Below are positions 62,994 to 64,000 of a stretch of DNA of 64,000 bases, one piece after another. The notes beneath the pieces were generated by a model, which saw only the letters and a program-made list of their open reading frames with translations, was not told where the DNA came from and searched no databases. This stretch comes from Sphingobacterium athyrii (GTDB lineage Bacteria > Bacteroidota > Bacteroidia > Sphingobacteriales > Sphingobacteriaceae): assembly GCF_003071065.1 (NCBI RefSeq), contig NZ_QCXX01000004.1, positions 186,614 to 250,613 on the forward strand, given 5' to 3'. Each line of letters starts with the position of its first letter. Within the stretch, counting starts at the first letter, position 1. Both the position numbers and the translations under genes were made by a program.

Positions 62994-64000
62994 TTAGAAA
63001 TTTCCTTTTGCTACATCCCACCAAAGTCTGGTGCCGCCATTGTCAGGGCCACCTAACAGAGAAATTGCGGTTTGCACTTCGGCTGCGTTTGTATTATATT
63101 CATTCTGAGGGAACGGCAAACGACGTATCTGTATTTTGGTGTCAATCAGTCCACCGCTGTTGTTTACTACAACAGGAAATAAGCGTGGGTAGCCTGTACG
63201 ACGGAATTCACTCCATGCTTCTTGTCCTTCAGGGAAGATAGCCAGCCATTTTTGTGTAATAATGCGTTCTAATTTTTCTTCGTTAGATGCACTTTCATTC
63301 CATTTGATGGTTATGGTACTTGGTGATTTGGCATTGTTTTCTGCATTGAAAGGATCCTCGTAAGCTGCTGCTTTACTTGTGTTGTCATTGAGGTAAGTGC
63401 TTAGACCCGATGTTACACCCCATTGAGTGAAAGATGTCTCTACACCTTTTTCATACAGTGATTGGGCTGTTCCGCCTGCATTGTTCCAACCTCTCAATGC
63501 TGCTTCCGCACGAAGAAAGTAAACCTCTGCGGCGGTCATCAATATAGGAGCTGTTGTTGCAACAAAAGTTGGTGTTGTACCTTCGGTATTCAAAGCCGAT
63601 AGCTTTTGGTATTTATCCTTTTCGATACCTTCAGCACCTGTACGAATTCCGATGTATTTACCAGCGAAAGCTGTTGTCGTTGCATCTTTAGCCACGGGAG
63701 CCATATATTTAGAGATACGTGGGTCATTCAATCCGGTCATATAAGACGAAAGTGTCGCATTGATACGTGTATCGGCCCAGTTTTTGGAAATAAACCAAAG
63801 CGGATTGCTATAGGTTCCATCTGCTGGAACTGTGATCTTGAAGTTGTCGCTATTACTCTCCATTACACCTCCGTTTGCAGGATCCAACGCTTTTTCAGCT
63901 TGTGTTTTTGCTAATGCTGCATCAACTTTTACCAAGCGCATTGCCAAACGTAGACGCAATGAATTGGCAATTTTTAACCAATTTTTAAAACGGACCTGAT
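62994..64000 (-). CDS. SusD/RagB-family lipoprotein, C-terminal part (truncated by window edge)
   Basis: The frame is open to the right edge (reading QVRFKNWLKIANSLRLRLAM from the last bases), so the N-terminus lies outside. KIANSLRLRLAMRLVKVD, ILMTAAEVYFLRAEAALRGW, IITQKWLAIFPEGQEAWSEF and RRLPFPQNEYNTN identify a SusD-like outer-membrane lipoprotein of the type often named SusD-like_2. It would cap a SusC transporter, expected just upstream beyond the window. The ligand is unknown. A strong terminator follows its stop. Confidence 0.93.
   Translation of the reverse strand, partial: QVRFKNWLKIANSLRLRLAMRLVKVDAALAKTQAEKALDPANGGVMESNSDNFKITVPADGTYSNPLWFISKNWADTRINATLSSYMTGLNDPRISKYMAPVAKDATTTAFAGKYIGIRTGAEGIEKDKYQKLSALNTEGTTPTFVATTAPILMTAAEVYFLRAEAALRGWNNAGGTAQSLYEKGVETSFTQWGVTSGLSTYLNDNTSKAAAYEDPFNAENNAKSPSTITIKWNESASNEEKLERIITQKWLAIFPEGQEAWSEFRRTGYPRLFPVVVNNSGGLIDTKIQIRRLPFPQNEYNTNAAEVQTAISLLGGPDNGGTRLWWDVAKGNF

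Overview
The window looks like a chromosomal segment from a Bacteroidota bacterium of the family Sphingobacteriaceae, most likely Sphingobacterium or a close relative. This rests on sequence traits, not on a search. It has SusC/SusD pairs, an ECF sigma/FecR/SusC cascade, DUF4270, DUF4407 and PepSY membrane proteins, and several Bacteroidota-type promoters (TTG-N19/20-TAnnTTTG). Intrinsic terminators lie between convergent genes. No tRNA, rRNA, CRISPR array, intact insertion sequence or prophage was recognised.

Region by region. 1-8.6 kb: the N-terminal part of Mfd, two small unknown genes, a SerB phosphatase fused to a SerA-like serine-sensing tail and preceded by a duplicated 92/93-bp leader, an NAD-dependent epimerase, a ureohydrolase-fold protein with broken metal motifs, RmuC and a DUF4407 protein. 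8.7-18.9 kb: an M3 metallopeptidase lipoprotein, then a minus-strand block of ECF sigma, FecR, SusC, SusD and a TlpA-like thioredoxin, which reads as one signal-transducing uptake system. 19.4-25.4 kb: a small conserved protein, an animal-like UDP-glucose dehydrogenase, DnaG, YraN and glutaminyl-peptide cyclotransferase. 25.4-33.6 kb: a Kelch lipoprotein with a DUF4270 lipoprotein, a histidine kinase/response regulator pair, and an outer-membrane beta-barrel protein divergent from a TetR regulator. 33.8-39.7 kb: a NagZ-like GH3 enzyme facing a GH10-like glycan hydrolase (probable peptidoglycan turnover), L-serine dehydratase and a WalJ-like hydrolase.

39.7-45.8 kb: an iron/siderophore uptake operon (DUF4198, TonB receptor, two small membrane proteins, PepSY protein). 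A near-consensus promoter precedes it, followed by a leader of about 275 nt with consecutive hairpins; two of these have perfect 12-bp stems of unrelated sequence and an identical CGGCAA loop. This is the best candidate for an undescribed regulatory RNA in the window. 45.8-51.9 kb: a repeat-rich spacer before an unrecognised 260-residue gene, a MocR regulator operon next to three GGTACAG repeats, a Na+/H+ antiporter, a small Rossmann-fold protein and a YcxB-like protein.

52.1-56.2 kb is the most accessory-looking part: a 62-bp near-perfect hairpin, a large protein with two HEPN-like halves, an unknown partner, and two tandem repressor-like HTH/coiled-coil proteins. 56.2-64 kb returns to ordinary genes: a double SH3-like secreted protein, LipB, HflX, RecG (start codon inside a hairpin), a small lipoprotein, and a SusD-like lipoprotein running off the right edge. 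Functions are inferred from motifs read by eye; no database search was possible.
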